A stretch of DNA of 64,000 bases from the NCBI GenBank assembly GCA_035222895.1, contig JAVYIG010002197.1:62001-126000 (forward strand), read 5' to 3'. This DNA comes from Strongylocentrotus droebachiensis. Its lineage: Eukaryota; Echinodermata; Echinoidea; Camarodonta; Strongylocentrotidae. Each line of letters starts with the position of its first letter. The stretch's first letter is position 1. The translations under genes were made by a program, and so were the position numbers. The notes under the pieces are model-generated. The model was not told the DNA's origin. It saw only the letters and a list, made by a program, of their open reading frames with translations, and made no database searches. Below are positions 27,423-40,900 of this stretch, piece by piece.

Positions 27423-30400
27423 CTCTTTTCTCCTCTCCTCTCCTCTCTCCCTCTCTCTCCTCTCCTCTCTCCCTCTCATTATTTTTCTTTAAAACACAAA
27501 AAACGCTAACTGACAAGGGCTTCAACTAGTGCTTGCAAATATGTCATCGGTTTCGTTCTGACAATCGTGATTGATTTCATAATATATCTCCAAAGCTGTT
27601 GAAAAATAGCAAACCAAGACTTGTCTGAATCATACATACTTGGAAGAAATTGTTTGTGCTGTCACGCCAGAATTAAGACGAGGAGTTTACGTGAGGTCGT
27701 AGAATCTTCAGGCATCCTTGGAAATGAACTTGTGGCTGACTCTGCCGTCATCGTCTCCTTCTCCGTGAACATGGCAGTCAACAGTTTCTCGTCCCCCGAG
27801 TTCCAATTATCCTCATTAAACGGAGAAATGTTTCTGGGAGCTTTGCCGGTGATTGACACTCCGTATACAAAGGTCGTATCTGGTGATCGAGATGCCCGGA
27901 TAAGATTTCATCTTTCTTAAACTTATCAAAATATGACCGAATGTCCCCGGTTTCTATAAGGCTTGGCATTTTAACCTAGCACAATGAAAAATTCCATTGT
28001 ATTGTCACATAGAGGCAGTGGTGATGTGTGGAATCAGTCTAACTCCCCCTCATGACAGATAATTCATCTTCATCTTCGTCACTCCAGATTTGTCTGACCT
28101 TGAGTCATAAATAAAGATGATTTATTTTGTTTTTCGATAAATCTGCCAATTTCACTATTTGAAATTGTACTATTTCTCTCAATACCCCTCATCCATCTGT
28201 CTGTTTTCTCTTTACATCGTCTTGAAAATCAAATATTCTGGCTCTGGCCAATTAAGTCTATGCTTGTTCTGACACTGATTGGAAAATGTGAAGTAACAAT
28301 GAAAGTAGAAAACAAAGTACGCTATACATAGTGCCCTGTCTCTGAATGTTTGTTTTATGTTCTCTTTACAATGGTATGGATAGTAATGAGTTATAGATTG
28401 TTGGAAATTTGGGATCTGTATTTTTGCATGGCAGCCAGACTGAAAAGTATAGCATCTGTGAAAAGAAACGATTAGGAGCGCAAAATTATTGTAAACACTT
28501 CCAAACAGGAAATGATCATTCTAAAACATTTGGTAATACCATTAATTTTCATATTTGTATGAATATATGAAATGATATGGAGAATTTCCACACATTGAGT
28601 ATTTCTGAAGGTTGATTACATTAACATTCCCTTCCTTACTGCAATTTTGCACAAATCTAGCTCAAGTTATTGAAATTTGCTCCCAAAGTTCCAGAGGGAC
28701 CCTTTTCCCCTCTATTCTACTTTATCTTAGGATTCTTTCATTGAAAGAAAACAAAACTTATGATTCTTCAAAAGAAAACTGTTCTAGTTTCAATCCTGTT
28801 TTCTTCTGCATCATTTTCATTACAATATAAGAACAATTCTATTTTCTTACATTTCCTTTTTTAAACCATCACAGACCCCAGACCCCTTAGTGTATTAATA
28901 AACTCAGAAACATTTACGTTGATTTCTCACTTCTTTGTGGGTTTAGCGGTCGATTAAATCATCTTGAACTTGCTCTTTTCCTGCTGTGTCTACATCTGTG
29001 ATACACATTTCCTTTCTTTTCCTGGACCACAATGCACCACATGTGACTGCTAATGGCCATGTGGTTCACTGTACGAGAGCATGGAGTCAGGGTCCAAGAC
29101 CCGGGGAGGCTAGACCACAGTTTCCTCCCAGATGGGCAGAAAATAATTAATAGACGCAATCACAGAGATTTTCAGAAAATTAACTTTTCTCTTTAATATC
29201 TGGGTATACTCTAGCCTCTTGTCGATGCCCTCGCGCTGTTGGAGTCTCTAAATTCTGACGAGCGAAGCGAGTCAGAGAAACCGAGGCGCTCGCGCTGAGG
29301 GCCTCTTGACAAGTGATCTGAATTTCTTATGTTTTACTTTGTTTGGCGAATATTCCGACCCAGCAGAGTTCGGTGAAAGTCATCCAATCAGAGAGAGCTA
29401 CTATGACGTAATATTTACCGCTCTGTGCGAATTCCTCCGTGAGAGCGAGACTGGCCGCATAGTTGTAGTCTGCAAGCACAAACCCTGGTCAGTCGTAAAA
29501 GAGAGTGTGCACAATAAGACTACCATATGCCACGTACTATAGCTGCTCCTGACCTATATTGGTACAACCAGTAGGTACCAGTAGATAGCTGGGCTAGGCT
29601 TTTCTCAAGGCACAATGATTCTTTGATAAAGTGTCAAATTAGGGTCTGTGCTTGCAGACTAGCCTGGTTGGGCAATCCCGAACTCACACCTACACACACA
29701 CACACAATCGCTGCGGTCTAGACATGCATAATTCAGTAGGAAATCGGGTCTCATGAATATATAATTCAGATCACTTGTCAAGAGGCCCTCAGCGCGAGCG
29801 CCTCGGTTTCTCTGACTCGCTTCGCTCGTCAGAATTTAGAGACTCCAACAGCGCGAGGGCATCGACAAGAGGCTAGGTATACTCCTGCCTGTATAGGCCT
29901 GGATTAAGGAGTACCAAGTTCTTATACATGTATATCAAACTCCCTTTCTACATCTGTTATATTCAACAGTGTTAATTGTCCTTCAATAAAGTATTGTTGT
30001 ATATTATTCATCGTAACTGGCCTCGAGAACTATCAAACGTCATTTTTTTAGTGTTACATTATCTTGAAAATAATAATTAATCACTTATTTCCTTCTTTTT
30101 CTCTCTTGTTTTATTCAGATATCTGGCAGCAAGACACAGAATGGCCAGGCCATTGGTGCTGCCCCAATGCTATCTCGGGACATTGCCGTGTTGCTTGTTC
30201 GCAGGTAAGCTTATGACAATAATACAAATAATAATATACATTTATAAAGCACAGACAGTATGCAGATATATCCTACTGCGCTGAAAGAGCTCCTGATGTG
30301 CTTATATCTACAACATAAAGTTCAAAGAAAAGATGCGCGTTTATCTTTTATTGAAAAGTACTTTTGATAAATCAACTCAAGAGCAATTTCAATAGCCTAG

Positions 30401-33400
30401 TATAGCATTGTATAGCCGGCTCCCCATTTTTCTCCTGGGTTTGGAGTGGCAAATGCAGATGAAACTGTCCCACCATACATGAGTGCCATTGAAAGGGGTT
30501 ATAAACCTGGAGCAGTGAATGATCTCTTATTTTGGTGCCATATTTTAACGTCTTGTAGTATGATAATGTATGGGATTTAATATGCACAAGAACTGGCTAA
30601 TCACTGATTGTTTAATTACCCTGTCACTTCTTTCTTATAGATAACCAAAGCTGTGACATCATAAAAATCTATTTTTAGAACTTCCTAATGTTATGAACCA
30701 GAGCACTATAACACTGAGTTCCCATAGAACATATATTTATTCAGATGGTCATATCTCAGCCAATACTTAACATACTCAATTGGTTTTTCGACATTCGGAC
30801 ATTATTTTTTATGCTCTTTCGGAAAATGAAGAAAAAAAAAGAGAAATAGATTTTTGATGACGTCACACTTCACCACTCTATGTCGACCTAATGAAATCTA
30901 CAACCATAGTCTGCAACACATTCATGTTCATACCTTTTTTTTGGGGGGGGGGAGGAATGAGGGAGGGGGTGGCTTATTTTGAAGTAACTTTAAAGTCTTA
31001 CAAGTCAAATGCCTTCCACATTTCAAGTAAGATATCTGTCCTCATCCAACACTTGTTTTTTTAAACAAGTCTGTACCATGTAATGTTTTTTAAAAGATTC
31101 AACTCTGCTGTAGAAGTTCAAACTTAGTATCCCAAGATCTTCATGGATGTAAATCACTGGTCATAAATACATCAAGAATACTATTTACTGTATCATCTAT
31201 TCCTTTACTTCCCAAGTTTCCAGCTCTTCTCCCTGTATGTAAATCATGAATTTATCACCCAGGCCAGAAATAGGTACATTTTCTTTTTCTCTTGGAAAAA
31301 CCAAAGGTATGTTTACATGATACTGTCCTAGGTTTTAACTTTAAGTTTGTGAAACCTCAAAGTTATAATCAACGACTCACTAACAGAGAGAAGGGTTCAC
31401 ACTGGACCGAAACTTTGTGTATTGAAAGTTTTAACTAACTGCAAGCCGGGGTAAGCAATCATTATAACGACAACCTGGAGTAGCCTCACAGTTAACTACG
31501 GCCGCACTACTCTTAACTTCAAGTGTGGACCCCCCTTTGCATTACCCATGCAAGATTACTTGTAGTTTGTAACTCCAACTATACTTAAGATGTTATCACC
31601 ACAAGTGTGTCCCCATGGCACTTAACTAATAGATTACTAAACCACAACCTAAACTTCAAGTTTTAAAATGGAACGTTGGTCGTGTGAACCTAACTCGTGA
31701 GATGTTTTTCATCAAAGATTTATGTAGATGGTCAGAAATCCGATCGCTCTCTATTGTGTTCTTGAACCCAGCCATCGGGTTCAAACTTGGGAGATTTGAA
31801 GAAAATGACATTCCCCAAACGGCACTTGATTAGAAACATCTGTGTTGGGGTTTGTGTGCTGTCATAAATTTATTGACAATTTTCAGGTTTTTATATATAT
31901 GTTCATTTTGGAAGTAATCTTTGTTTGAACAGTGTTGTTTCCTCTCATTTACACTAAACGAGAAGAAGTGGAACCAGAGAAAAGTGGACTGAATTAAGTT
32001 CGTTTTCTAGTGACTGGAGCAGAATCTGTTCATAACGTTTATTGTGAAAGCACTACAAAGCAGAAATTTCTACGAGTATGAAATGCGGACAAATTTTGAC
32101 AGTGGTTTAGATTTTCATGAAAGTTCCTTACCACTTTGTGGTTTGACAGCATGTCTTTGTAAGGTTCTGGCAATGATGGAAAATAGAATTGTATAGATTA
32201 CTGGGTAAGCTAAAAATACTATGTGATATGTCCCCAACAACTTTGGTAGAAGATATGTAATAAGCATAGAAAAATAAGAAAATGAAGCTTAAGTTGTCCT
32301 GACCATGTGCCCACTAATAGAGTCTGCTGGTTTGTTCTCGTTTTGCTGATCCAGAACACCAAACACTGCATGATTAATAATCAATTTAAGCTTGTTTTTC
32401 TCAAGAATTGAGATAAGTTTTAACATATTGTTCTTCATCAAGACAAATCAGTGCCTGCAGAGAATTGAAAAATGATCAATGAGTGTTTGAAAAAAGGACT
32501 GATCACCCCTTTGGTAGTTTTCTCACTGTCTACCTAGAGACAGCTAGCTAATCTCCCACAATCGTTCGATTGCGCTTTGGTTTGGCGTGCCCGTGGCACA
32601 AGCAAAAGACATCGCCCTATTTCCTCTCCTCCGTCTTTGTCATCGGTAAATCCTCGGCAGCTTCTTCCCGTCATCGTCAGGCTCAAGGAGGGGACGGAGG
32701 CTTCCTTCGATCCCAGTCTCTTTCCTTCAATCTCTGTCTCTCTCCTCCAATCTCCGTCTCTTTCCTCCAATCTCTGTCTCTTTCCTCCAATCTCCATCTC
32801 TTTCCTCCAAGCTGCGTCTCTTTCCTCCAATCTCCGTCTCTTTCCTCCAATCCCAGTCTCTTTCCTCCAATCTCCGTCTCTCTCTCTTTCCTCCAATCTC
32901 TGTCTCTCTCCTCCAATCTCCGTCTCTCTCCTCCAATCTCTGTCTCTTTTCTCCAATCTCCGTCTCTCTCTCCTTCAATCTCCATCTCTTTCCTCCAATC
33001 TCCATCTCTTTCCTCCAATCTCCATCTCTTTCCTCCAATCTCTGTCTCTTTCCTCCAATATACGTCTCTTTCCTCCAATCTCCATCTCTTTCCTCCAATC
33101 TCCATCTCTTTCCTCCAATCTCCATCTCTTTCCTCCAATCTCTGTCTCTTTCCTCCAATATACGTCTCTTTCCTCCAATCTCTCTCTCTCTCTCTCCTCC
33201 AATCTCTGTCTCTCTCTTTCCTCCAATCTCCATCTCATTTCTCCAATCTCCGTCTCTTTCCTCCAATCTCAGTCTCTCTCCTCCAATCTCCGTCTCTCTC
33301 CCCCAATCTCCATCTCTTTCCTCCAATCTCTCTCTCTCTCTCTCTCCTCCAATCTCTGTCTCTCTCTTTCCTCCAATCTCCATCTCATTTCTCCAATCTC

Positions 33401-34687
33401 CGTCTCTCTCCTCCAATCTCTGTCTCTTTCCTTCAATCTCCATCTCTTTCCTCCAATCTCCATCTCTTTCCTCCAATCTCCATCTCTTTCCTCCAATCTC
33501 CATCTCTTTCCTCCAATCTCCGTCTTTCTCCAATCTCTGTCTCTCTCTCCCCCAATCTCCGTCTCTTTCCTCCAATCTCCATCTCTTTCCTCCAATCTCC
33601 ATCTCTTTCCTCCAATCTCTGTCTCTCTCTCTCTCCTCCAATCTCCGTCTCTCTCTCTCTCTCTCCTCCAAGCTGCTGCCCTCTCTTTCCTGCGTTCCAT
33701 TCTCTCTCCCATCGGGAGCCTAATTGAATGTGACGCGTTGCTCAAGATAGTCGGCTCAATTAGTCAATTAAAGTCGCAGGTGTTTCGGCGGAGATGCCCA
33801 TGTTCTGCCCCTAATGTGAATTGAGCATGAGTGGAAGAGACGATCAAAGAACTAAAAGTGGAACTTTAGAGCTCTCCCGGAGCATTATCTGAACAAGCAC
33901 AAAAAACACTGTCTGTTGTGGTAAGGTAAATCTTCGCTTTAGTTTCATTACAATTTGTAAGGACAAAAGAAAACTAAGAAGTTTGGAATGCCAACAGCTA
34001 GCATGTGTGTGCCATGAACTATATCCAACTTGTATCCTTCCATTTTCATGATATTGTCTTGAATCTTCCTCTTTCATCCAGTGCTTTATTTCAATTTCTT
34101 TTAACAGGAAGCTTGAGGAGTTAGGTTACACCTGTATAGTGCAAAGGATAAATTAAGTTTCTCCATGCTCGGATTGCCTGTTTCTGAACTATTCCTGTTC
34201 CTTTGCTTAGATTAAAGACAGAGCAAAGTTAAGTGCATTTAATTAATTAGGGACCATATGTGATTATTTCCATCACAATTTAGCTTTGAATCGTATTTTA
34301 AACTGGTCTTCAAACGTGTATGTCCTAAAGTTATATCCAGAGGTGAAAAAGACAAATAACTAGAGATATAGAGCTGGAGATAGTAGAGACAGACAGACAA
34401 AAAAGTCATATGTTTAGAGAGATAAATATGGAGAGTATACAGACAGACAGAAAGAAAGACAGTTAGACAGACAGACAGATACAGAGATTAATGTTTTGAC
34501 ATTGATGGAATAGGTAATGTTTGAACTGATCTCTGTGTGTACTTTTCCATCTCTGATTACATTGGTTTTCTGCCAGACAAATGGATCATCATTATCTTCA
34601 TCATGGTCAATCTCAGCTCAACTCTATCTCTCTGCCTCTGTCTCTATCTCTTTCTTTCTTTTTCTCTTTTTCTCGTTCTGTCTTTCT

Positions 34688-34732
<45 letters not shown>

Positions 34733-35499
34733 CCCCTCTCTCTCTTTCTCCTCTTCCCCTCTATTTCTCTCTTTCTCTGTCTCCATTCTCTCCCTCTCTC
34801 TCTCTCTCTCTCATTCTCTCTCAGCTCTCTCCTCTACGCTCTCTCTCTCTCTCTCTCTCTCTATTTCTCCTCACCCCCGTTCCTCCCACTCTATTTCATT
34901 GTCCATCTATCTATCTGTCTATCTCTGTCTATATCTCTCTCTTTCTCTTTTTCTATAAGATTATACCTCTATTTTAAAAAAAGAAATGGCAAAAAGGTCA
35001 CTCATATTCATGGAAACTGTTTTATATTTGGTAATGTTTAAGTGAGACTCCTCCCAGTAAGAAGTTTCATGTATTTTATTAATACTTAACCAGAGCACCT
35101 TTACAAAAGCATTTTAAAGCTCTTTCTTAGCTGTAGATCGATGCTCATGGTTTTGAAGGCTTAGCATTAGTTCTTGAATTTCGATATGACATGCAGTTCT
35201 GTTCATGTCTTAGTATGTAGTTTAAATCTTTAAACAAATCATTCACCTGTCAACATCCATCCCAACGTGTTTGTGGAAACAACGTCTTATTAAATGAACA
35301 GGTTAACGAAGCATTGGGAATGTGCCCATCAGACTTTGGTTAACACAATCAAGCCGATTCAAATTATGGAGGTAATGTCTGTAAAATTGTGCATATGAAT
35401 TATGAAAGTTGTCTGTCCTCTCGTTCGCTTAGCACCAGAAGGACATTAACTCATATCATTTTGTATTGAGTTAAAAACCTTTCTGGCTGTCAACAGATG

Positions 35500-35556
<57 letters not shown>

Positions 35557-37891
35557 TCTTTCTCTCCCTCTCTCTCTGCCTGTCTATTTCTTACCCCCTC
35601 CTTCCTCCGGCACAATCCATTATCTCTTTTTCAAAGCAAGGTAGAATCAAAATGTAAGAAAGATTGAAGAGCGGGACTTGGGGTGAAGAAAGAAAAAAAA
35701 TCATCACAAAAACATCAAATCACGACACAAACGGACCGCGGCGCCCGCATCTCTACCTCTCATCCATCCTAGCCATTGCACTTTTTCTCCTCCGTCACGA
35801 ATAACATCTCGGAGGGGAAGACCGCGATGCCTCGGGATCCAAAAATAAGACCCCTTCTACCAGTCTTCCCACCTTTTGATTGTTCCTTCGAAGAAGAAAA
35901 AAAGAGGAAAAATATGTCATGATTTTTATTCCTCATACATGTTCATGTTTTCATGTAGACTGTTGTTCTTTGCACTCCCTCCCCCCCCCCCCCTCCTCTC
36001 TCTCTGTTAATTCGCTTTACTTAAACCTCTCTTCGCTCCCTATCAAAATATTTCTTGAACAAGCCGAGGAAAAATTAGGCGGGTTTTCTTTTGCCACAGG
36101 GCGACATGTACTTTGGACTGCCATGTTTTTGATGGTGTTGTGTTTTCATTTTTCCGTGCTTAAGAGAAAGTAGAGAAATTGATCTTTTTTGCTGGTCGAT
36201 GTGGGTGGAGTAAAGTTGTGAGAACTGGAGGCATTTGTTCCTCCGTGATGCCCGAATCACGGTTTAAAATGTTCTGTGAAGGGTTTGATATTTTCTTTTC
36301 GAGTCTTGCCCCATGTTTTGTTATGAAAGAGCAAGAAGCCTCATAGAGTATCTGTAATTGCTCATTCACTTTTTTGTTTTCGAGACTGGTAAATCAGGCT
36401 TTGTAATTTCTTTATTAAGATGTGTACCGGTATATACTTTTTAGATTGAAAAGTGTTTTCGACATGCTATTAGAACTTGTGTAATCTTAAGGTGTGATTG
36501 TGTACTCAAAGCTCCCAAATGTAGAAATCTAGCAATTGATTGTATTCAATTAATTCTATTGATAATCCAACGTATCTGTAGGAAAATTATTGCAAATATC
36601 CCACTTTTAAAGATTCATTAATTTTTGCATATTTGAATGAATTTGAAAGAGTAATTAGATTTGATAAGTTTTTAATGAAAAAACAAATATTTTATATTAT
36701 CAAGCATATGCATGATATTTAAAGAATTAATAATAAAACTGTTAAAACGATTACAAAGTCTCTTAGAAAGATCTTTACACCTATTTTTTACAGAATATTC
36801 TCAGAACAGCAGAAAAAACAAAACAAAACTGCAAATTACCTTTTAACATGAATATCTCTACACCTTTGGGACTATAATGTTTCCTCTGAATATTCGTGAA
36901 ACAGCCTTCCCATGACAGTTACATGCTAGAAAAGCGTTAGAGAAGGGTTAGAGAAGTGCTAGATTCATCTCCCCGATGTCCCTCACCGCAATATTATGAC
37001 AAGGCATGTACACCTGTGCAAGCACAGACAGACTGACATGCTCTTATCCAAACTACACTGCTAATAAAACATCATCATCACCTTTCATGCTTTCTTATTG
37101 TCTGCGAGTTACGAACCATAATTTCATATCTCTCAGTTTGTACCTGCCTGTCATCTTCTTGTTCTTCTCCTTGTTCTTCTGTTCTTTCTTCTTTTTATTC
37201 TTTTTTTTTTTTTTTTCTTCTTCTTCTTCTTCTTCTTCTTCTTCTTCTTCTTCTTCTTCTTCTTCTTCTCCTTCTCCTTCTCCTTCTCCTTCTCCTTCTC
37301 CTCCTCCTCCTCCTCCCCCTCCTCCTCCACCTTTTTCTTTTTCTTTTTCTTTTTCTTCCTCTTCTTTTTCTTCTTCTCTTTCCTCTAATTCATCTTTTTC
37401 ATTTTCATCTTCTTGTTCTTCTTTCTCTCGGTCTATACCTTCTTAATTTCTCTCTATCTTCTCTGTCCTCTTCTTCTTCCTTCTCTTATATATTCTTCTT
37501 CTTTTTTCCCCTTTCTATTTTTTCTGCTTATTTATCTTGTTCTACTTTCTCTCTTTCTATCTTACTTCTCTTTTACTTGCTCAATGACAAGGGGATAGCA
37601 GTGTATCAGTAAACACAATTTTTATGGGACAAAATCTAAATGCACAATCAATGAAGGGAAAGTAATCTCTAATTTTTTAAAGTACATCAAAAATTGAAAT
37701 TGTGATAATCACATGATTTGCATAAAATCCTTCAAAGAACGTGTCATGATATTCTCAACAGGCAGCAAGCCATTAGATTCAAACATCAGATAATATTTCA
37801 AGTATTGCGTTTTCTGGCGTTAAGTACAATTTGGCCCAAAGTGTCGGGCTTGTTCACATTATGTCGTCATTTTTGTGATGCAGCTGGCTCT

Positions 37892-37934
<43 letters not shown>

Positions 37935-37937
37935 CTT

Positions 37938-37984
<47 letters not shown>

Positions 37985-40900
37985 TTCTCTCTCTCAATCT
38001 CTCTTCCTCTCTCTTTCTCTCTCTACTGTTTTTTAAAGACCTCATCCGTACCATTTGATTCATCTTTTTGTTGCGCAATTTGATTTGATTTGATTTGATC
38101 AACCTCATTCTGCAATTTCTGTCTGTCTATGAATATGATAATAAATATCAATAAATTTATACTACACTGATTAATCTGTCATTTCCAATAATGTAATATC
38201 TTTGCGATTGTCATCCTTTGGTTGTTTGTTCATTTATTGTTGCTTTTCTAGCACTCCCCTTTTCTCTAATAAAAGGTCTTGTAAATATCAAAGCAGACAG
38301 AAATATTGGAAGTTAAACAACTTGCTCATTTTGTTCTGTAGTTGTAAAATGTAAGTAGGTTATTTAATCAATTCATGAGAAATTTCAACGAAAAAACCTT
38401 CCCATTTCCAAGAGCTGTCATGATTATTTTTTTGTTGAAAATTTAATTTTCTCTTAAACAGGGAAATAAAAGTAGTGTGAACACCCCCATGGTCATATTT
38501 GCTTAAAAGTCATCCAATCCTCCTCCTCCTGTCATTGAATACCCCCTTTTACCATCTTTTCTTAGATCAGTTTTACACCAAAAAGGCCTCCAGAATATTG
38601 AATATTGAATGATAAATTCTCTTAGGGGTGTACGTCGACCTTGATTCTCCTTTGATCTTGGAAAGCGATACCCCTTTCCTCTGTTCTTCCATTTCGGCGG
38701 GCGTTGGATGGTAGATGGATCCAAGGGGGAAAAGGACATGTAACGCCATCCTCTTTGGTCTTGTTCACACTCCATAATAAAAGTGTTATTGTATTGCAGA
38801 AGAGGGCTTGGGTAGGACACTTGTCTCTGTTTGCGTTCATAATCAGCATAATATTTTAGTTGATTTTGCCTTTCTGAAGTATTTTTTTCCTCATTGCTTA
38901 AAAGTGATCCTATGACTATGTATACAGAAAACATCATTTGACTTCCAGTTTATTAAGTTACGGTCACAAAGGTTCGTATGAACGATGCGTTTGTATGAAT
39001 CTTCCTGTTTTTCCATGGTCTTCCCAAATTCCATTGTATGAAAATCGTTTGTATGGCGTTCGTAGCAGTTGGTAATGGTATTTTTGACCCAGACTTTAAA
39101 CCAGCTTTGACTGTTTCCATATTAATGCTCAGATCATGTTGTTGTTAAAGAAATTGGCTCCATTTCATCTAGGGAGAAAAAGAGATTAGGTATTAAATAG
39201 ATAGGTGTTAAGTATGCTGATAATGATCAAGAATATTCCAGGAAGGGTGTGGGGGTTGGGGGGGGGGGGGGGTTACCGTTTTTTAAAATATCCATTCATA
39301 TACACTCCCTTGTGAAAGGTGCATTATCCCATTAGTTTTGGTGAATGTGAAATGGGCTTCAAGGTCATATGAAGTGAGATCTAGGGAGAACAGGGGTCGA
39401 TCGGTCGGGTCGTGCCATCTTCATCGTTCTCTCTTGTGCTTGGTGATCACACTAGAGATACACGTAGGTGTAAAAATGATCGGTAGAAAGATAGAGAACA
39501 AAAATGCGGGAAGGAACAAAGGGAGAGAGAGAGATGGAAGAAGTGAAGATAGAAGAGGGGAAAGACGGAGTGGTAGAGAGTTGTATAGAGGGATAAAGAT
39601 GTGGGAAAAAGTGGGGAAAATACTGAAATGGGGGAGCGGCAGGTAAGGGGGGGGGGGTGGAAGACACTGGTAGATGAGGTTAGGGGAAACTATAGGTATG
39701 TTTTCATCAGCTCGAGATTGCCAAATAGCCCGCCATTTCCGATTTGGGAAATAAGCCTGAAGTTAAAAATCGCGTCTTCATCAGCTCGAACCTCAAGCTA
39801 GAGAAATTAGCTCGAGATATTTTGCTCAGCATTCGCACATAGTGTGAGTCTTCAGGCTGGTGAAGATGCAGGATATTTTGCAAACTAGTCCAAGATATCT
39901 TGGGATGATTTCCTGAGCAAATAGCCCGCTATTTCATGATCAGGCTAATATCCAGGATCAGAAATGCGGGGGTATTTGGCAATCTCGAGCTGATGAGGAC
40001 AGGCCTTATGTAAAAATTAAAAATAGAAAGAATAGATGAAGGCAATTAGATGGATGAATGTTTGACTTTGTTTGAATGAATATGAAATATATTCAATAAT
40101 GAAGCCTGGTGATGCACAGAAATGACAATTATATTTACACAATCAAGAAGTAATTTGGAGCTGTAGTGAAACTATTAAAACAAGATGCTAACAAATTGAA
40201 AAGAAGGGAAGGAGGAAATGTAAATTTTCAAAAGATTTATATCATGAATTCTAGTATTGCAAGTACAAAAGTGCATTGAACACTGTGGCTTAGCCATTTA
40301 CAAGAACTCAAAAGGTATTTTTATTCCATTGTTGCTGCTAAAAGCATTAAAAGTTTAGTAAATGGAACCAATAATCTCTCTATAAAACTGTCCCAATTTC
40401 TCTTAATCTCATGCGTCATTAGGCCGCATACAGTGTGTGAAATTTGGGTATGTGGTCAAGGCAAGAAACTGCTTTCTTCAGAGCTCAAGATGACTGAATG
40501 GTTTAGAAAAGAGAAAACGTTTTTAGAACGTGCCGCAGAAACTCCAACTTCAACCCCGAACCTAAAAATAATTCTGCCAAATGTGGTAGATCATCAGCGG
40601 GTCTGAATTATCCCAGTTGGTAAAACCACTGGATGCCAATTACCCACAAATGCGGTTTGACAAATTGGTGTGAGGCAACGGGTGTCCCCATTGAGTCCCT
40701 CCCCCATTCACATGCTGTAGGTTTGGTGAAGCAGTGTGGCTGCCTTTGTCGTGTGAAATCCTGTCCGTGTATTTAAAAGGTGTCCCCATGTGATAAGATT
40801 TCAATGTTGTTACTTTGTCACTATTGTGATGTAATCCATACCCCTTTTGATACCAAGCGAGAAGTCCTCCTTCTTAAGTTCATCCTTTAAGTTCATCAGG

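Larger units (their letters stand above)
2058..30118 (+). other. 28 kb RECK intron filled with repeats and mobile DNA
   Basis: No further RECK exon is expected here, because exon A and exon B join in phase and match neighbouring segments of the protein. The intron carries the hAT-like composite, a Harbinger-like MITE, the 664-bp element, SINE and LINE fragments and many microsatellites, listed separately. Apparently unique sequence without any gene that I can see fills about 6110-9600, 10090-10630, 19230-22400, 25080-27360 and 27530-29200. Any regulatory elements there cannot be recognised by eye. Confidence 0.75.

Noticed and set aside
29306..29542. 78-codon frame inside the 664-bp transposon
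   Set aside because: Too short for a transposase and without a catalytic motif; begins in the inverted end. Treated as non-coding.
32570..33824. Open frames of 385 and 415 codons (+) and 314 codons (-)
   Set aside because: 18-bp minisatellite; period divisible by three and no stops. No splice or start context and no known domain.
38503..38937. 144-codon minus-strand frame of mixed composition
   Set aside because: No recognisable domain and no splice or promoter context; lies within the 12.7 kb RECK intron. Kept as chance unless transcript evidence appears.
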